Below, in pieces: positions 6,631 to 8,888 of a stretch of DNA of 8,888 nt. Positions within the stretch are counted from its first letter, which is position 1. Each line of letters opens with the position of its first letter. The stretch is from Lachnospiraceae bacterium (GTDB lineage: Bacteria; Bacillota; Clostridia; Lachnospirales; Lachnospiraceae). A model generated the notes under the pieces. That model saw only the letters and a program-made list of their open reading frames with translations. It ran no database searches and was not told the DNA's origin. The position numbers and the translations under genes are program-made. The stretch spans positions 1-8,888 of the forward strand of contig JAFOIS010000007.1 in assembly GCA_017420605.1 (NCBI GenBank). The letters are read 5' to 3'.

Positions 6631-6690
6631 TCACATTGCGTATTATCCGAAAATGTGATAATATAAATACACAATGTGTATTTTCCGATA
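6631..6690 (+). promoter_or_regulatory. Promoter and palindromic operator region of the HTH/KilA-N genes
   Basis: An extended -10 (TGT-GATAAT, 6654-6662) is followed by a perfect 19-bp palindrome AAATACACAATGTGTATTT (6665-6683) that would cover the transcription start. CACATT (6632-6637) and AATGTG (6652-6657) are reverse complements, and AATGTG recurs inside the palindrome, so three boxes are centred near 6634, 6654 and 6674, about 20 bases apart. TATCCGAAAAT (6644-6654) and ATTTTCCGATA (6680-6690) form another, 10-of-11, inverted pair. A TTGCGT at 6636 is a poor -35. The layout strongly suggests autoregulation by the HTH protein encoded next. Confidence 0.65.
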
Positions 6691-6707
6691 CTCCAAAGAG
6701 GTTCTTT

Positions 6708-6914
6708 ATGGATTTTAAGGATAAAATTACAGATCTGAGAAAAAGCACCGGTATGACGCGCAAAGAGTTTTGTGTGTATTTCCATATTCCGTATAGAACT
6801 ATGACAGAATGGGAACGCGGCAACCGGCACGCCCCGGAATATGTACTTCGTTTGCTGGCGTACTGTATCCGGATGGAGGGCCTTATGAAAGATAAAACGG
6901 AGGATAATCACTGA
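6708..6914 (+). CDS. Small helix-turn-helix DNA-binding protein
   Basis: The protein has 68 residues, starting MDFKDKITDLRKSTGMTRKE. An HTH fold spans about residues 5-50: ITDLRKSTGMTRKEFCVYFHI forms the first helices and turn, and PYRTMTEWERGNR the recognition helix, as in Xre-like regulators. The sequence resembles small HTH proteins that precede effector or toxin-like genes in gut Clostridia. The ATG at 6708 is chosen over an upstream one at 6600 because AAAGAGG sits six bases ahead and HTH similarity begins there. It also lies downstream of the palindromic promoter, which would otherwise be inside the gene. The stop is two bases from the KilA-N start, so the two are co-transcribed. Likely role: repressor of its own operon, or antitoxin-like partner of the KilA-N protein (inference). 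Base composition is more AT-rich than the flanking metabolic genes, a sign of acquisition. Confidence 0.8.
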   Translation: MDFKDKITDLRKSTGMTRKEFCVYFHIPYRTMTEWERGNRHAPEYVLRLLAYCIRMEGLMKDKTEDNH

Positions 6915-6916
6915 TC

Positions 6917-7777
6917 ATGGCGAAAAAAGTGGTTAAAGAAACGATCCACGCCAAGGGATTCGCTATCAGTATCTATACAATGGATTTTGAGAATGAATTC
7001 ATTTCTCTGACTGATATTGCAAAATATAAGAGCAGAACTCCAAATGACGTAATAAAAAACTGGATGCGCAGCCGTGAGACGTTGGAGTTCCTCGGCCTAT
7101 GGGAAACCTTGCACAATCCGGATTTTAAACCCGTCGAATTCGACGGGTTTAGGAAGGAAGCCGGGTTGCATGCTTTCACTATGTCCCCTTCAAAATGGAT
7201 CGAAAACGTAAATGCCATTGGTATTACAACAAAGGCGGGGCGCTATGGCGGGACCTATGCGCATTCTGATATCGCGCTGGAGTTTGCTTCATGGATATCT
7301 GCGGAATTCAAACTTTATATCGTAAAAGACTACCAGCGAATCAAGCATGATGAAAACAGCCGTCTGTCCCTGAACTGGAATTTGAACCGTGAAGTCGCGA
7401 AACTGAATTATCGCATCCATACGGATGCTATTAAGGAAAATCTGATTCCTCCTGATCTGACCCCGGAACAGATTGCTTATAAGTATGCAAATGAAGCAGA
7501 TCTCCTGAATATGGCACTTTTTGGCAAAACGGCAAAACAATGGCGGGAAGAAAACCCGGAGAAAACAGGGAACATTCGTGATGATGCAAAATTAAACCAG
7601 CTGCTTGTTCTTGCCAATATGGAAAGCTATAACGCTATTCTGATTGAACAAGGCAAACCTATGTCTGAGAGATTGGTACTCTTAAGGGAGCTTGCTCTGC
7701 GGCAGATGAATACTCTATCCAGAATCGGCACAAACGATCTGTCGCTGCTTCCCGACGGCGGTCCCGTCATTGAATAA
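6917..7777 (+). CDS. KilA-N domain protein
   Basis: The protein has 286 residues. The KilA-N DNA-binding domain covers about residues 15-145: EFISLTDIAKYKS, DVIKNWMRSRETLEFLGLWE, NPDFKPVEFDGFRKEAG, FTMSPSKWIE, AIGITTKAGRYGGTYAHSDIALEFASWISAEFKLYIVKDYQ. The C-terminal half (about 150-286) is a helical region of the kind that follows KilA-N in many gut bacterial proteins, with QIAYKYANEADLLNMALFGKTAKQWR. KilA-N occurs in phage antirepressor-like proteins and on mobile elements; the biological role of these bacterial members is poorly defined. The ATG at 6917 lies two bases after the HTH stop, with GGAGG at 6899-6903, an unusually long 13 bases away, so coupling to the upstream gene is probable. 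The gene is AT-richer than its neighbours until the last ten codons (LLPDGGPVIE), which turn GC-rich. A perfect 26-bp palindrome lies at 7126-7151. No membrane segments or signal peptide are seen. Confidence 0.9.
   Translation: MAKKVVKETIHAKGFAISIYTMDFENEFISLTDIAKYKSRTPNDVIKNWMRSRETLEFLGLWETLHNPDFKPVEFDGFRKEAGLHAFTMSPSKWIENVNAIGITTKAGRYGGTYAHSDIALEFASWISAEFKLYIVKDYQRIKHDENSRLSLNWNLNREVAKLNYRIHTDAIKENLIPPDLTPEQIAYKYANEADLLNMALFGKTAKQWREENPEKTGNIRDDAKLNQLLVLANMESYNAILIEQGKPMSERLVLLRELALRQMNTLSRIGTNDLSLLPDGGPVIE
7126..7151. repeat. Perfect 26-bp palindrome inside the KilA-N gene
   Basis: Each arm is 13 bases (TAAACCCGTCGAA, 7126-7138) followed immediately by its exact reverse complement (7139-7151). 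The encoded stretch is FKPVEFDGF, part of a motif conserved in KilA-N proteins. Single-stranded DNA or mRNA could fold into a stem of about 11 bp with an AATT loop. It may be a binding site, an mRNA structure, or a coincidence of codons. Confidence 0.9.
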
Positions 7778-7778
7778 A

Positions 7779-7784
7779 TATAAT
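7779..7784 (+). promoter_or_regulatory. Consensus -10 box just ahead of aroA
   Basis: A perfect TATAAT sits six bases before the aroA ATG, just after the KilA-N stop. No matching -35 appears 16-18 bases upstream, where GGCGG-rich sequence lies. If used, transcription would begin at or next to the ATG and give a leaderless message. The region is short and AT-rich, so chance is possible. Confidence 0.3.
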
Positions 7785-7790
7785 CAGGAA

Positions 7791-8888
7791 ATGAACGTCC
7801 TCATCACACCGAAAAAACTGTCCGGCACGGTCGCGGCGGTCCCGTCCAAATCGGAGCTGCACCGGTATCTCATCCTGGCTTATCTGGCAGGACGGGATCC
7901 TTATTCCTGCCTCCCGGGCGGACCGGTATCCGACGACGTTCTCGCGACGGCGGAAGGGCTTGCAAAGCTGCGGACCAAAAATGCGCCTGTCACGATCGAC
8001 TGCAGGGGAAGCGCCGCATCCCTCCGTTTTCTTCTGCCGGTCGCATCCGCGGCCCTGCCGTCCGTGACCTTCACCGGCAGCGCGCGGCTTGCCGCGCGGC
8101 CGATTGAACCGCTCCTTGCCGCCATGGAAACGCAGGGCTTCCGGTTTTCGTCGCGTACCCTGCCCTTTACGGTAACGCGCGACGCCGTGCCGCAATCTCC
8201 CGTATATACGCTGCCCGGAGGCGTCAGTTCGCAGTTTGTCTCCGGACTCCTCCTTGCCTCGCCGCTCACCGGGGGCGTTACGGTACGCCTTTCTTCCCCG
8301 CTGGCTTCCGGAAGCTACGCGGATATGACGCTGTCGTATCTCCGGGCGTTCGGCGCCCGGGCGGAGCGGTCCGCTGAAGAGGCGGAACCGACCGCTTCGT
8401 CAGAACAGACCCCCGATGAAACGGGACCGACAGCTTCAGCGAAATATCCTGTCTTTACCGTACATCCGCCCGTCGATCTTACCTTTCCGGAAAATCTCAG
8501 GGTCGGCGGAGACTGGTCAAACGCCGCCTTCTTCCTTGCGGCCGGCGTTTCTGTCACCGGACTTGATAAGGCAAGCATCCAGGGCGATAAAATGATCCTG
8601 CCGCTCCTTGCAGAACTTCGCGGCAAAGACAACGCTTCTTTGGCGCCTTTTGCGATCGACTGCAGCGATATCCCGGACCTGGTTCCGCCCCTTGCCGTGA
8701 CGGCCGCGGCATACCGGAAGGACCTTACTCTGACACATGTCCGCCGTCTCCGCGGAAAAGAAAGCGACCGGATAACGTCCGTCTGTGACATGCTCACGGC
8801 GCTCGGCGTCAAAGCCTCCGCCGGAGAGGATTCCCTTACGGTCGCCGGCTCCGCCGCCCCGCTTTCCGGCGGGACCGCCGACGGACGG
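7791..8888 (+). CDS. aroA: 3-phosphoshikimate 1-carboxyvinyltransferase (EPSP synthase), 3' end beyond window
   Basis: The window holds 366 residues; family members are about 410-430 plus a local insertion here, so the C-terminus is missing. The enzyme joins PEP to shikimate-3-phosphate in the cytoplasmic shikimate pathway. Diagnostic residues are Lys20-Ser21 and Arg25 in VPSKSELHR, Arg79 in GSAASLRFLLP (E. coli R100), Arg103 in AARPIEPL (R124), Ser146-Ser147-Gln148 in GGVSSQF, Asp296 in SDIPDLVPP (D313), and Lys323, Glu324 and Arg327 in RGKESDRI (K340/E341/R344). All are intact, so it should be active. GDWSNAAFFLAAG (240-252) is typical of Clostridia. An acidic, Ser/Thr/Pro-rich stretch (about 192-218) is inserted. 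The ATG at 7791 gives the expected N-terminus, but AGGA lies only one base upstream, too close for a normal ribosome binding site; a TTG at 7770 overlapping the KilA-N stop is the alternative. It follows KilA-N by 13 bases. Confidence 0.95.
   Translation, partial: MNVLITPKKLSGTVAAVPSKSELHRYLILAYLAGRDPYSCLPGGPVSDDVLATAEGLAKLRTKNAPVTIDCRGSAASLRFLLPVASAALPSVTFTGSARLAARPIEPLLAAMETQGFRFSSRTLPFTVTRDAVPQSPVYTLPGGVSSQFVSGLLLASPLTGGVTVRLSSPLASGSYADMTLSYLRAFGARAERSAEEAEPTASSEQTPDETGPTASAKYPVFTVHPPVDLTFPENLRVGGDWSNAAFFLAAGVSVTGLDKASIQGDKMILPLLAELRGKDNASLAPFAIDCSDIPDLVPPLAVTAAAYRKDLTLTHVRRLRGKESDRITSVCDMLTALGVKASAGEDSLTVAGSAAPLSGGTADGR

Noticed and set aside
6554..6911. Minus-strand open frames opposite the HTH gene (6554-6823, 6588-6911)
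   Set aside because: They run antisense through the palindromic promoter and HTH gene, with no recognisable domain or binding site.
6600..6914. HTH protein starting at the ATG at 6600
   Set aside because: The added 36 residues cross the promoter palindromes and lack HTH-family similarity; the ATG at 6708 has a proper ribosome binding site.
7756..7846. The 13-bp repeat as a target-site duplication of the island
   Set aside because: No copy is seen at the left boundary near 6630; both copies lie at the right end.

Overview
The window looks like a chromosomal piece from a GC-rich member of the Clostridia (Bacillota). The evidence is AGGAGG-type ribosome binding sites, an AdhE/SucD-like CoA-acylating aldehyde dehydrogenase, a small helix-turn-helix protein of a type common in gut Clostridia, and a Clostridia-type EPSP synthase. 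This placement is inferred from protein flavour only; there is no rRNA or other marker.

Layout. Positions 1-6158 hold five minus-strand genes in one apparent operon, read right to left: acylating aldehyde dehydrogenase, HMG-CoA-lyase-like enzyme, Gfo/Idh/MocA oxidoreductase, thiamine-diphosphate enzyme of the acetolactate-synthase superfamily, and a xylose-isomerase-like TIM-barrel enzyme cut by the window edge. A promoter and operator-like inverted repeat lie upstream (6195-6247). Just beyond is an intrinsic terminator serving the gene remnant that follows. Positions 6349-6630 hold that remnant, part of an SGNH/GDSL hydrolase, minus strand. Positions 6631-7777 are an AT-richer plus-strand island: a promoter packed with palindromes, a 68-residue HTH protein and a KilA-N domain protein containing a perfect 26-bp palindrome. 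From 7791 to the end runs aroA (EPSP synthase), starting 13 bases after the KilA-N stop codon.

How the genes may work together. The five-gene operon combines an NAD(P)-dependent dehydrogenase, a TIM-barrel isomerase or dehydratase, two C-C lyases (one TPP-dependent, one HMG-CoA-lyase type) and a CoA-acylating aldehyde dehydrogenase. The reaction types recall myo-inositol catabolism (IolG, IolE/I, IolD, IolJ, IolA), but the TPP enzyme, aldehyde dehydrogenase and lyase are not recognisable Iol orthologues. I read it as a catabolic route for an unidentified polyol, sugar acid or hydroxy acid that ends in acyl-CoA cleavage. This is the best candidate here for an undescribed system. The HTH/KilA-N pair looks like an acquired module that landed in a decayed hydrolase gene directly upstream of aroA.
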